64,000 bases of DNA from Capitulum mitella. Taxonomy: Eukaryota > Arthropoda > Thecostraca > Pollicipedomorpha > Pollicipedidae. The notes beneath the pieces were generated by a model, which saw only the letters and a program-made list of their open reading frames with translations, was not told the DNA's origin and searched no databases. Positions 1 to 11,694 of this stretch are shown here, piece by piece. Numbering within the stretch: the stretch's first letter is position 1; each line of letters opens with the position of its first letter. Position numbers and translations under genes: made by a program. The stretch is from the NCBI GenBank assembly GCA_030062745.1, contig CP099840.1, forward strand, positions 17,225,718-17,289,717, given 5' to 3'.

Positions 1-1334
1 TCGGCGACGACATCCTAATCATCGGAGGTGAAGGAACTGCACCAAACACGGGCAAGAACGGCGGCGTATGCAGTTTTATCGAACTGTTTGGCGGAAGACC
101 AGTTCACAGGGCATCTGCCAGATGCGCCCAAATGAGCTGAACTTCATGGAGTTGTTTTGCTGCTTGGCTGTTGTAACAACAGGACCAGAATCACTTGGAG
201 AACCGATTCTGAAGAGAGCTGGGTGGCGACATGGAGACCAGACCGATTGTTCAGCTGTAACCGGTATGTGGCCATGTCGACGAGCTCCAACCTAATGGTT
301 CAGTCTGAGGAAGCCGAACCATGACCAGAAATCCACTACCGACTGGCGCGGAGCATCCAAGTCGGCCAGGTCCAATGAAAACTAAGACGTTAATACGTTG
401 GTTGAACATTTGCCACGTAATGCGTTAACACCGACACGTTGGTTGAATGACGGTGTGGGTTCTGCGATTATACGTGTGAGATGTATCACTGGACAACGCC
501 CTGCGGCCAGTGTTCACATTGATCCTGAATCGCCACGTGCCGACGTTGTTTCAGATAAAGCGTTGTCCAGAATGTACTGGCGCGGCTAAAAACGTGCACT
601 TTGGTGTGTGCCTCCTGCCAGAGACCCCGGCTGATGAGCAGAGCGTTGTGCAACCAGTGGTACAACACAGCTGCTCCTGTGTTTATCCCCGAAGACGATT
701 CAACCCGCGCTGATGGCAGATGCTGCAGAAGTTCTCTAAAGCGATATCTCAACCATCATGCAGTGCAGACGCAATGAGGAATAAATCAGGGAATATCAGC
801 CGTCAGGGCTGAACTCCTAAGCCAAACTTTGGACGAAACTGGTCGACTGGTCCAGGAAAATCATCTCATAGCCACCTCTCGCTGCCTTCTGAGTGATTCT
901 AACTTGGTGGACATTTCCAGCGGTGCTGTTCCTCCATAACCAGTCCACATACAGGCTGCGGAACGCGCAGTGTCGCTCGTCACGCAGTCGGCAGCATCTG
1001 TCGGGGCCGCGACACGCGTCACGGCCGTATATGTGCCAGAATGAGGCGCGGGAACGCCCGGCCTCTGTTCCAGTCTAAAAACGAGCTTTGCCTTTAGCGT
1101 AGTATGTGTGTCTTTTAACTGATAAGCTCTGCTTTGTCATGTTCATATTTGTTGTCGTGAGAAGACGTCGCTTTGTCTTTCCCCAAAAACCGTACGCATT
1201 CCCTTTGTTGTTTCCATCACGTTATGTGTCATAATTCCCAGCAGTGTGCCTGATCGGGTTAATGCTTAACCCTACTGAGTCATTGATGTATTAAATTAGA
1301 ACTGAGAAGACAAGCAGTGCATTGGCTTTAATAT

Positions 1335-1340
<6 letters not shown>
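1..1340. other. Unassigned DNA, no gene recognised
   Basis: The short open frames here (up to 88 codons) show no family motif and no consistent splice signals. The composition is balanced, with a more GC-rich patch near 900-1080. I see no repeat structure beyond a short echo of cgttggttgaa near 395 and 437. Confidence 0.5.
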
Positions 1341-1391
<51 letters not shown>

Positions 1392-1414
1392 TACATATAT
1401 ATATATATGTATAT
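1341..1414. repeat. (AT)n microsatellite
   Basis: Almost pure AT dinucleotide tract, broken by ACAC and ATAC steps near 1381-1396. The Tyr/Ile open frame across it on the minus strand is an artefact of the repeat. Confidence 0.97.
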
Positions 1415-3194
1415 AAAGTTGTAAATGTCCGATACAGTTCTCTTTTAATACAAGTCTTATCAGACACCACTGCATAAAAGGCGTGAATCATTTTCTTTTG
1501 AGTCCGTTCAATACCTCTTGCCTTTTTCCTAGCCTGTTCATCAAGCTGGCAAATAACGTTACCAAAATCACTTATCGTCTATTAAGTCTCGTCATATTTC
1601 TGACACTATCAAGGCTAAACATGATGATAGCGGTCATGTGAAGACGACTTATGACACAGACTTACTGGATAAAATGTCATGAAAATCATGTCCTGTAATA
1701 CAATTGCAATAATTGAGAAGTCGTGAGAAACATTCCGATCGCTAAAAAATGCACGTCAAAACACTTTCAAAGCCTAAAAATTCTCGGGCAGACAAAACAA
1801 AAATTGGTAACGAGACAAAATTCACAAGGTGAAATGGCTTAAGAACCACGTCCTGAGTAGAGCTCACAGTCAACATTGAAATCTACTTTCAAAACGTGAG
1901 AATTCCATCGTGCTCAAGTTGGTTGTTCATGGACGACTTTGACAGCCAACTCTGCTCCCGACGTGGTAGCTTAGGCGAAGGCTCTAGAAACGTAAAGTAG
2001 AACATTCCGGTAAAAAAAGTGTAGACGGCTATGGCTTTGGGCCAAGCTGTCTTTGATTGGTGTATAGGTTTGACGCCATAAATATGGTGAAAAAGAGGGA
2101 TACATTTGCCCCGCCCGCGGTATTTAGCACTGAAATGCTATGCGCGTTCGGTAGGGGTTTATTTTAAAACTTGATATGAGGATTATCGAATAATTTCACG
2201 CAAAATCGACCGTTAGGAAAAGGGAGCGGAATGTCTACTTGATTCTGTTGATCACAGCTACAACCATTTTTACAGGGCAAATTATTGCATTCGGAATTTT
2301 CTGATATCTAGTACAAAGTGTGCGGCACCTAGCAGCGATTGGCTTGGAGCGCTAACTCGTAATCGGTTGGTGTAAACCACTCGACTATTATACATGTGTT
2401 CATGGAGACCCTCCATAGGCACGTATGAAGATTTTTATAAGAGGTTCATATTGTTACTGATCCTTAAAATGTAGCTTTGCTGTCGCCATAGGGCTACAGA
2501 ATAGCTTGCTGACCCTCCTTGGCTTCTTACAGTGTTTTGATGGGCTGCTTTGCCGCGTTGAACATGGTGGCTTTAGGCCCCCGGTCACTTAGCTTCCTGA
2601 GGTACTACTGTTCGCCAGCGACGTATTCGCGGGCGGATTCATCACTATGCTTACGGTATGTGGCTGTTCATTTCATGCCGATGATTTTACCAGCTATCAT
2701 GTTTTGGTTATATTTGAGCAACGCAAAATAACAGCCGAACCGGCTGAGTCCGCGTCCAGAAGCCCCGCGACCAGTCCGTACCGTTCTGGCATCGGCCACT
2801 GTTGCAGTCTGAGGCGAGGCGGATCCAGTTGAAACCCCACGTCCGACAATCACTCAAGAACCACACTGCGCGGAAGAAGCCGTCCTCTCCCTTCCCCGAC
2901 CGAGGCCCAACGGACGACTGTTCATAAGCGCAACCAGCGCACTCCCCGGCCAGAACCCATGGGAACCGTCCAAACGCCCCGACCGGGTCCTGCCTGGCCA
3001 GCACCCGAGACGGCGAGCCGCCCGGGCCCTGCGTCATGACCGACGGCCCAATAACAGAAATATCGCATACCAAACTTGTAACCGGTACCTAGGAAATAAT
3101 CACGGTTCTTTTTAAGCTTATTCCGCTTAAGTGCCCATCCTTTCCTCCGCCGTTTGGAGACAAATGGCTCCTTGGCGCCGTTTCTCTCCGGCTT
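1415..3194. other. Unassigned DNA
   Basis: AT-leaning to about 2500, then more balanced. Short overlapping frames at 2519-3269 lie on both strands without recognisable domains. Nothing supports a gene. Confidence 0.5.
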
Positions 3195-3279
3195 TTCCAT
3201 CCCACATATTCTGACTGTTCCATCCCACATATTCTGACTGTTGTTTGCTACATATTCTGACTGTTCCATGCTACATATT
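3195..3279. repeat. Short tandem repeat, 23-bp unit
   Basis: The unit begins ttccatcccacatattc and ends tgactg. Copies start at 3195, 3218 and 3241, with a partial fourth at 3264. The first two are identical and the third differs in its first ten bases. It sits just before the large 12-bp minisatellite. Confidence 0.9.
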
Positions 3280-3354
3280 TCGTAGACTTTTCCACCCTAC
3301 CTATGTCATTGCAAAGCAAACCGGCAACCCGTGTGGCAAGTCAAGCGCGACCCG

Positions 3355-3878
3355 GCCCGCCAATCAGCCCGGCAGTCAGTCCGCCAGTCAGCCCGGCAGT
3401 CAGTCCGCCAATCAGTCCGGCAGTCAGTCCGCCAGTCAGCCCGGCAGTCATTCCACCAGTCAGCCCGGCAGTCAGCGCGGCAGTCAGCCCGCCAGTCACC
3501 CGGTCAGTCAACCCGTCAGTCAGCTCGCCAATCAGCCCGCCAGTCAGTCCGCCAGTCAGCCCGGCAGTCAGCGCGGCAGTCAGTCCGCCAGTCGCCCGGT
3601 CAGTCAACCCGCCAGTCAACCCGCCAGTCAACCCGTCAGTCAGCCCGCCAATTAGCCCGCCAGTAAGTCCGCCAGTCAGCCCGGCAGTCAGCCCGCCAAT
3701 CAGCCTGGCAGTCAGTCCGCCAGTCAGCCCGGCAGTCAGCGCGGCAGTCAGCCCGCCAGTCACCCGGTCAGTCAACCCGCCAGTCAACCCGCCAGTCAGC
3801 CCGGCAGTCAGTCCACCAGTCAGCCCGCCATTCAGCCTGGCAGTCAGTCCGCCAGTCAGCCCGGCAGTCGGTCTGCTT
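3355..3878. repeat. 12-bp minisatellite with higher-order repeats
   Basis: About 43 copies of a 12-bp unit of the form cagtcagyccgs. Because 12 is divisible by three, several frames on both strands stay open: Ser-Gln-Pro-Ala/Gly, Val-Ser-Pro-Pro and Arg-Gln-Ser-Ala on plus, Gly-Gly-Leu-Thr on minus. A longer block beginning cagtcagcgcggcagtcag recurs at 3469, 3565 and 3733, spaced by 8 and 14 units, which shows unequal exchange of multi-unit blocks. The open frames (136, 206 and 111 codons plus, 181 minus) are best read as by-products of the repeat, although a low-complexity secreted protein cannot be excluded. Confidence 0.95.
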
Positions 3879-3959
3879 TCTCGCACGGAACACGGGACGG
3901 CGCGGCCGAATATTGCCGTTTGAGGGCGCCGGTGGGAACGTGGTGACCGGCCCTTCCAT

Positions 3960-4275
3960 GTGAGACCGAGGCCGAGCGGACCGGCGGCGGCCGCGCCGGC
4001 CCGTTCTGGCCGAGCGCCGCCGCCGGCGAGTTCGGCCGGACGGCCGTCAGCGGTCCGGCTGGCGACGCCGCTGCCGAGAACGGCTACCGTAGGTCGTCAC
4101 TCACGACAACGCCTGAGAGCCTGGGGAAGAGCCGGACTGGGGACGGCCGGACTGAGGACGAGCGGACTGGGGCTGCTGAACTGGGGCCGATGGGACCAGG
4201 GAACAGCCGGACTGCCGACAGCCGGTCCGGAGACGACCGGACCGGGAGACGACGGGGGCGTGTCGTGAGGCGAGG
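3960..4275. repeat. GC-rich patch with degenerate ~15-bp repeats
   Basis: A strongly GC-rich stretch. In 4120-4240 the motif cggactggggac and variants recur roughly every 15 bases. It ends in a G run at 4276. It adjoins the 12-bp minisatellite and may be an eroded satellite or a CpG-rich patch. The frames on both strands have no recognisable product. Confidence 0.55.
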
Positions 4276-4639
4276 CGAAGCTGGAGGGGGGGGGGATCAG
4301 CAGACCGTGATATCGTCACACGGACGGAAGCAGAGCTTGATTTGTCAGACTACAGTACAGTTCCGGTGGCAACAGCAGGCTATCGGATTAAACAGCACCG
4401 TTTAACTCTGGCCGCTGTCGGATCCCGCACAGCTGATCTCCGCCGCCGTCGACAGCCTTAGGCAAGTGGGAAGAAAACCTTTTTGCGGAACGAGTCGGGG
4501 CCATCGTGGTCAACAATTGAGCGGTCTGTTTGTGTGGGGAGAAACAGCAGCTCCGGGGCCATGTAACCACGCACGCAAACTTTACAGGCCAATCAGCCCT
4601 CCTCACTGTTTGATAGACAGATCAGCTCATCCACCTCAC

Positions 4640-4905
4640 AATCCAACAGACTGGTGAATCCATCTTCATCGCAGTTCGGAGGACGAGTCAGTTCACCGTC
4701 GTCACAGTCCGGCAGGCAGGCCAATCCATCTTACTCACAATCTGACGTACAGGTCAATCCATCCTCCTCACAGTTCGACACACAGGTAAATCCATCTTCC
4801 TTACAGTCTAGCAGACAGGCCAGTCCACTTTTCTCACAGTCCGGAAGACAAGTCAGTCCAATTTTCTGACAGTCCACCAGGTCAATGCGCTCTTCGCAGT
4901 ATGGC
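4640..4905. repeat. 33-bp minisatellite
   Basis: About seven diverged copies of a 33-bp unit with the pattern agtccggmaggcaggycaa followed by tccatcttcctcac. The unit is a multiple of three, so plus frame 4654-4869 reads an 11-residue repeat of the kind SQSGRQVNPSS. It is probably a non-coding satellite; no start context or splice site marks it as a gene. Confidence 0.88.
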
Positions 4906-5317
4906 AGATAGTTCAACCCATACACCCTAACGGTCCTACAGACGGCAAACCCATCCCCCTCATCGTGGGCTAGACAGGTCAGTCTACCAATTAAAACCTT
5001 TTTAAACCGGCATATTATTATGTCGATTATCGCTAGTTCTTTACGTCCAGATTTTGCAGATGTTAGAGTAAACCTAACAGTGGTGATGTCACAGAATACA
5101 CATGTAACGGTGGGATGGTAAATTAGTCTGCCTGCGTTCTGTAGCAGAGATTTGGTTCTTCTCGGGGTGTTCAGCTGGCGTACGCGCGCAGCGTTGTTTC
5201 ACAACAAACCCACACCGAAGTGGACGTGCCGCGTCTAGCTGAGTGGCAGCACGAGTGGCAGAACCCGACAACACACAACATAAAAACAACATTAATTGCA
5301 CATTAGCTAAAATTCTT

Positions 5318-5428
5318 CATTTGGCTATCGTTTAACCTTTCCCACATTTCTGTTCCAAGAATACCATATTTACCGCATTTGGCTATTATTTCACCTTGAC
5401 CACATTTTTTCCAGAAATACCATATTTA
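5318..5428. repeat. Direct duplication of a ~55-bp segment
   Basis: 5318-5372 and 5376-5428 both begin catttggctat and end with ataccatattta. The middle parts (cccacatttctgttccaaga against ccacattttttccaga) are diverged copies. A simple local tandem duplication. Confidence 0.85.
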
Positions 5429-6306
5429 AAGTATGGTGTGGCTGGATGGTCATTTTTTTGAAAAGTTGAAATTTATGTGTAGCATCTGGTATGATGATTA
5501 TAAAGGATATATGTACATCATCTAATAAAGGATATATTTGCTGTTTAAAGCGCACTGATGATGATTCAGTTTAAATATTTAATTCTGAGTTTGAAGTCAT
5601 CCATGGTAACAATAGTGTGTCACCTTAAACCAGTTTAAAATGGCAACAAAAAAGATTTCGGCTGCCAGCTGCCGACTCTGTACCCCAATAAATGGCATCC
5701 GGAAGACGGGTCAACCACCCACTCCCACATCACTAACACCAAGATCACCCGCTGGCCGCCAGAGTCTCCGGGCGTTTCACTGTACATCCGCTGGTCCCGT
5801 TTGGAGTATGTTGGTCGGTTCAGCTCTCGTTTGGTCCCGTTCCCGCCGAGCGCTACTGGCTTTTCTCTCGCCGCAGCTCGGACAGAACCCTGACAGACTG
5901 ATGCCGGACTGAGGGGCAGGCTCGCCACCTGCCAGCATGGATGGCACATTATTGGCGCGGTGGGACCATGACGGACAGCGCTGTTGGCGTGAGCGGCCCG
6001 TTGTGCACCAGAGAGCCATATCGGCGGAAAGTCACGAGGCGTCGCGGATCGTCGCAGCCAGCAGCCGTTGTCGGCCAGTAGTCGAGTCGCTGCTTATTGT
6101 CTGGCCAGTGATGGGTCAAGGGCGCGGCCATATTGCCCAACAGATCACAGCTTGTGTTCCGTCCACAGGCCAGAGTGGACGGAACTTATGTGCCACGCTT
6201 GGCTGGGCCGAAAACTTTCACTGGAACTGGGCCGTCAAAAATTCCCTGAGGCTCGACAGCACCACTTTCGGAAGAACATACACAAACCCGGCAACGCCAC
6301 CTTGAG
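5429..6306. other. Unassigned DNA
   Basis: Overlapping frames on both strands between 5635 and 6305 (up to 122 codons) have no recognisable domains. The section from about 5690 is more GC-rich than its surroundings. Confidence 0.45.
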
Positions 6307-6365
6307 CTCCTCTATCGACTGACAGTAAAACCTGGATTTTACTTTACTGTCAATCGATAGAGGAG
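6307..6365. repeat. Inverted repeat, 23-bp arms
   Basis: Left arm 6307-6329 (ctcctctatcgactgacag...) pairs with right arm 6343-6365 (...caatcgatagaggag) with one mismatch and a 13-base loop. A strong hairpin in either strand. It may be the remnant of a small inverted-repeat transposon. Confidence 0.9.
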
Positions 6366-6380
6366 TCACTGTCAACCTGA

Positions 6381-6412
6381 TTTTACTGTCACCCCTATCG
6401 GTGACAGTAAAA
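6381..6412. repeat. Second inverted repeat, 12-bp arms
   Basis: ttttactgtcac (6381-6392) pairs perfectly with gtgacagtaaaa (6401-6412) across an 8-base loop. The arm sequence repeats part of the neighbouring hairpin at 6307-6365, so the two structures are related. Confidence 0.9.
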
Positions 6413-6418
6413 CCTGGA

Positions 6419-6605
6419 CAGGACCACTTCCTCTGCTCGTGCGAAGATCCAGACATGACCCTTTCGTCTGCTGGTGCGGTAGTCCAGATGGGACCCTGTC
6501 GTCTGCTGGTGCGGCGGTCCAGACGGGATTCCGTCGTCTGCTGGTGCATTGGTCTAGATGGGACTGTCTGTTGGTGCGATGATCCGCACGGGACCCCGTC
6601 TGATG
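6419..6605. repeat. 36-bp minisatellite
   Basis: About five copies of a unit of the form gaccctktcgtctgctggtg followed by cggtagtccagatggg. It begins directly after the two hairpins. The last copies carry small deletions. Confidence 0.88.
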
Positions 6606-8169
6606 CCGTGGCTGGCCGCAGTGTGACGGCAGGGCGGCTCGGGTCGGTTAGCTATGCGCTACTTCCTGTTTATTATGGGCCGTTGGCTGGTGGTTGATTG
6701 TTTGGATGGCGGTCCAGCTACCTCAGCAGGCCAGGCCGTTAGCCTGAGTGTGCCAGTCAGTCGGCGCAGCTAGACGGCCTAGCCGCTGGCAAACAGTATC
6801 GATCCGGAACGGTACACATCTGTAGGAGGGGTTTGGCTCTGCGGGGAGAACGCTACCAGCTGGTTTTGCAGATAGTGCCGAACTAAATGCTGACATGTAA
6901 AGCTTGTTTGTCAGTGCTGGTCCGTAAAGGAAATCGTTGTGTAAGTCTTGGTGACCATTTAGCAGAGCAGATCATTTTGCCATTTTTTTGTGGAAAACAA
7001 CGTCCAAAAAATAATGCTTGGAAGAAAAATGAATGTTCCAAAATAGAATTTCATGACTATACCTGAAATCGCAATCTTCTACTCCCTTGCATCTGTAAAT
7101 TAAGCTAAGCTACAAATCGCCACAAAGGGAATCAAAGCATGTCATCTGTTATGGAACTTACCAAAGGAAGAAACAATGACAAGGAAAAGTAAATAAAGGA
7201 GCTTCAAGATTTGGATTGATCTTCATCCTCGGTAACAAAAATAGCAAAAAAATGAAGATGGAGGAAGCTATGTTTTCTTCTGATGATATGGTCATTGCAC
7301 TGGGCTTTATTTGTAGCTCCTTACCAACACATGTAAAGTCCGATTAATAATGACTCACTAAACCTGTCCCCACACAGGGGGCCACAAAGCAGTCACCGTA
7401 GGCTACAGCCAGCAGCCACGCTACCGCGATATGGACATAGGGCTCCCAATGCCCGCGATGTTTCCAGAATAGTAATGAACAATAAATCACTTTACTGCAG
7501 ATGACAGACATGCCAAACAGTCAAGAACCTACCGTGAAAATCGCATCCCAGCGTGGCAATTCTATTCCGGTGGTTTTTTTCAGTTTTCACCCACCTCCTC
7601 TCACCCACGCTTTACGCACCGTAATTGACACTTGCAACAAAAGAATACAGCCTAGCTCGATATCGGCTTCTTGAGGGTTTGATATTGTGCAGTTATTGGT
7701 GGTACTCTTTCGCACCTGGAGCATAAAATGACTAACGAGTTTTGGTATTTGTGGAGGTTAAAATTTGCTAAATGCATGTATGCCTTTCAAATCTTATTTT
7801 CTGTCGGATCGCAGGATAAAATTACGGAGCTCATCAGCAAAAACGTCTTAAAATTGTCACTTTCAGCCGGAGGATAAAAACCACAGACCACGGATTCCAC
7901 CGAAAGAAACGGACGAAAAACGCAAAACCAACAAAAAGTCTTTCGGTGTTAAATTCAGGCATTCCCCTTACGACTCAGCCACAATAATACTGGAAATCTG
8001 CACAGAAAATCAGGGCATTTTATGATTTATTTCCCAGTCTGCTGATTTCGGGTAACTGGTCTTCTTAAATACCGAGGTTGCGTGAGTTCACCGGGCGTCA
8101 GTCTGTACAAATCCCACAGGTCTCGAAAAGGGCCATCTGGTATGAAATCAGTTCTATTTCCGTCTTACT
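6606..8169. other. Unassigned DNA without long open frames
   Basis: No open frame of 60 codons occurs on either strand. AT-leaning, apparently single-copy sequence. I see no promoter, RNA gene or repeat that I can name. Confidence 0.55.
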
Positions 8170-9376
8170 TTAAACCCTATTCCCGGCAGGGAGGCTGAAT
8201 CCACCCCCTTCGGGTTTATTCCTTGCCAATTCCAGGATTTTTGACGCAGAGTTCCGAAACTTAGTGACTTCTCCTAGTTATTCTTTCTACGTACTGTGAC
8301 AAAATTTCGTAATTGTGTTTTGCTCATGGACGCAGCCAGGCAACGTTTTTGGGAAGCACCTCAAGCCATTTTTGGCCCTTTTGAAGGTAAAAGGAAAATG
8401 TCTGCCAAACATGGTGTTCTTAAGATGAAACTTAAAACCGTATATGGACGTATAGTTCAATAGTTTGGAAACATACAGATGTAGTTTTGTTCATCTGAGG
8501 TCACTTCACAAGGTCAGATCAAGCTCAAAACTCAGAATTTAGGTTCATCGTAATAATTTTAGAGCTTTTTCAAATGCCGAACCCGGAATATGTATTACGA
8601 AGAAGGGTGCTCTCTACTTGTGAAACAAGTTTCAGCTTGATATCAAGCTGGGTCACGGAGCTATGACCTAGAATGTTAGTTCGCGTACCGTATATCACAA
8701 CAGCAGTAAATTGGAATTTTAGAAGTAGAGTGAATTCAGATGATTGGAAATGTTTTCAAATAATATGAAATGCACACAAGACCATTCCAAATGACTCTAA
8801 TGTCACTAGAGGTCATTTAAGGTCAAAGGTCGTAAGCTGATCCGAAGAAAATGTGACCATGACGGTCCCCCTTTTTCATGTCCCTGGCACCGCCTATGCT
8901 AACATTATACAAACATTATAATATGGCTTGTACTTCTTCAGCATAACATGACTGGCATAAAAACTAAAGAGGTGTTTTCAGGTTTTTTGTTTATTCAGGT
9001 TTTGAAAAGCTAAACCTCGTGTTTTCAAAACCCTGTCAACGTCTATGACTTTTCTAAAAATTTCAATGTATGTACCATCGGCAAAAGTCCTATCCATGAT
9101 CTCTCGATTCATGCCAATTTCCTCAAAATCGGTCCATAAACAACAGAGTTACAACAAGTCCAAAAATACCCCTTTTGGATTTTGCCCCTCCCCGCGGTAT
9201 CCGCCCTTTTCAAAATTCTGAAACCTTTTTACAGAAATGCAGTTTACGTCATGGCAAATCGATTGCCGTTTGTTGAAATGAAATCGGATGTGTAGTTCTC
9301 GAGACCTCGGGGGGGGGGGGCGAATCCGTCCCCTGCCGGGAATCGGCCTAGTCTAGCCCTCCGGGAACAGGGTTAA
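8170..9376 (-). mobile_element. TTAA-flanked piggyBac-type non-autonomous element, copy 1 (oldest)
   Basis: Flanked by TTAA (8170-8173 and 9373-9376) with ends of the form CCCTATTCCCGG / CCGGGAACAGGG. It lies in reverse orientation relative to the copy at 34979 and aligns with it along the whole length, but with many substitutions, so it is the most decayed complete copy. TTAA duplications followed by CCC are the signature of the piggyBac superfamily. There is no transposase frame, so it would have depended on an enzyme supplied elsewhere. A G run at 9309-9320 is the subterminal hairpin region. The half-site array at 8800-8832 has lost two of its four perfect sites. Confidence 0.85.
8800..8832 (+). 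promoter_or_regulatory. Decayed AGGTCA half-site array in element copy 1
   Basis: Half-site positions 8800-8805 (atgtca, mutated), 8810-8815 and 8820-8825 (both perfect AGGTCA) and 8827-8832 (AGGTCG, one mismatch). Same 4-4-1 spacing as the intact arrays in the younger copies. Confidence 0.6.
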
Positions 9377-11429
9377 AGAGAACAACAAAGGACCAGTATG
9401 GGAAGAGGTTCTGAACTACTTTCCTGGCATTAAGTCCTACCAAAGTAAATTAAAAATAAACATAAGTGCTGCTAAACCAAATTACTCAATGGCAACACTT
9501 CGTGTGCTCAGAGACACCTAATAATTTGTTGATATAATCCACGGGCACGCAGGTTGACACAGGGATGTGTAGCACAACCGTTTCGTTGCCCTTCCTTTCT
9601 TTTCGTTGGCTGGGCGTATGAACATTCTGTAAGTTGAATAGTTATTTCAGATGTGAGTTCTTGGTTCGACGCAGATCGCAATGGTCATAGAATCAGTGCA
9701 TACGACAAGATATGGAGACTAGTACCAACATAAGCATAAAGACCTCTGACGAATCAATTTATTCACCACAAACCACACATAAACACAACCCAGCCCAACC
9801 AACTTGTTGAGAAAATGCGACGAATGCTGCATTTTGTACTGGCCGGTAGTGCACCGTCTTCCCCTGAAGCGCGCCACGAAGAGTATAGTCATACTAGTGT
9901 GCCAGACTTGGCACTGAACCGGACAGCTGTTCTGTTTCAAAGGTATGATTGTAAGTAAAACGAATTGTATGTTCGAAGTTCAAAACGTATGCTGGAGACA
10001 AATCAGCGAAAGAAACAAAGATATGGTGCCATAAGCAGACATGATGTTTAATGAAATGTTATCCTAGAAGATCCGAGGATTCTGATGGCATAGACCGTGG
10101 CTAACCTATTCATTTAGTTGCATTGCTCACCGGCAGCGACACCGCACTTCTCGCACGAGCGGATTATCTCAGTGCTACACTGTGTTTCCCGAAATGGTTG
10201 CAAACGAATGACGTCTGTTATGGGCGGCTTTGGTGAATAAACTGAACAGTTCTGGTGCGAATGCGTTCAGAAGCGAATATCATTTTGAGCCCCTATCTCC
10301 TTCGTACGACTCTTGCCGGGGGCCGGGCTGATCAGGAGCATGGTACCTGGGATATCCTGGACCGCAAAGGGTCATGAGAGCCGCGTGCTCCAGCCCGGTA
10401 CGCACGATTCCGTGTGTGGGGGCTGATTCTGCCTCTGCGATCTCCAAAGCTATTAGTTCGGTTTCTTATCGGAAAATAGCGTTCGATAGCCTGTAGCGAG
10501 ATCTATGTAAAAAAGAAATGTTGAAAATCCTGAAGAAGGAGAGGATAGGGGCTTTAGAATGAGGTTGTTTGTTCTACTTTGTGTCATTCTACCGGCAGTT
10601 TATACGCCTATCAAAAATGTTAGGAAGAGGTCGATTTTCAAAATCCATAGGCATGTCCCGGGCACATCAAACGGTGTAAACGTTTTTCGGAAATTGTATG
10701 TATTCCGCGAAATATTTTGAGCCTGAGCAGTTTGTAAAATTTGATTTTTTTGTCATGTATTCTAAATCTGGTGAGATTAGATGTGTAAAGAAAACATTCT
10801 CATGTGTGACACACGCCACATTATGTACACATTGCAATTGCTCAAAGGCGGATCCAGGCACCAGAAAAAAGGTGGAACAATAACTACATGCTGTGTTATT
10901 CTGTGCATCGAGCCATGATTTCTCAGGAATAAGAAGGAACAAAATACCCTTTTCACGTTACCCCGGAGCCGCCCATGATTTCCATTTGCACCGAAATATA
11001 TGGCATTTGATCGTAATATATGTGGAGCTAACACATCGAGTCACACAGATCCAGATGTCCGGTATGCCCATTGAATATGTTATTGAACGAAATATGCACC
11101 ACAAAACCGACGCCTGGAGGTGCCCTGGGTAGTATATGTCAATGAATTATGTATGTAAATTAGGACAAAAATGTCTACTTCACATGTTAACTTTGTTTTA
11201 TTCATACAAGGAGTCGTACATTCTTAGCATATTTCACACGTCAGCTTTGCTTTTTTCATACAAGGTATCATACATTCTTAGCAATAAGAAAATACAGAGA
11301 TCCCTTCTACATGCCCCAGGACCCCCCACTGAGAAACATTTTCCCTAAAGATACTTCAAATTGTGCAGGTTATAAATATTTGGACCGTTTGAGGTGTCTG
11401 TTGCGTAATATAGGACATCAAAATAATTC
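9377..11429. other. Unassigned DNA
   Basis: AT-leaning, with scattered short frames (60-91 codons) on both strands around 9719-9940 and 10667-11348, none recognisable. The part after about 10800 may belong to the decayed TTAA element whose right end is at 11430-11694, but the match is too weak to delimit. Confidence 0.45.
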
Positions 11430-11694
11430 ATGACCGCGTCAAAGTGCGCGATCTCGAGAAAGCTCGATATTCCTCAAACATGCCTCCCAAAAACTTGTCC
11501 TGAAACCACCTCTGGAGAAGTTAGATTTCTGAAATTTTATTACATGTGAAAAACATGTTTAGGAAAAGTCACCAAATGTCGTGCGGTAGCTACTAAAAGC
11601 CCAGGAATGGGGAGTGAAAAACCAGCGTGGGCACATTCTGAACCGGTAGACCAGCAGAATCTACCCCTGTCCTAGCACGGAATAGGGCTAAACA
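11430..11694 (+). mobile_element. Decayed right end of the TTAA element family
   Basis: Segments match the right third of the ~1.2-kb family in order: cctcccaaaaac, then taggaaaagtcaccaa, then a stretch like aagcctggaattggcaagc, ending in cggaatagggctaaa in place of gggaatagggttaa. The terminal TTAA is mutated to CTAA. The left part cannot be traced reliably. This would be the oldest copy in the window. Confidence 0.65.

Noticed and set aside
3355-3878. CRISPR array
   Set aside because: Contiguous tandem units without unique spacers, in a eukaryotic context with no cas genes.
3303-3923. Silk- or glue-like repeat protein (206 codons, or the Ser-Gln-Pro frame)
   Set aside because: Open frames occur in several phases and on both strands of the 12-bp array, so openness carries no information.
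8170-9376. LTR retrotransposon for the ~1.2-kb elements
   Set aside because: Ends are inverted, not direct, repeats and are flanked by TTAA, which points to a DNA transposon.
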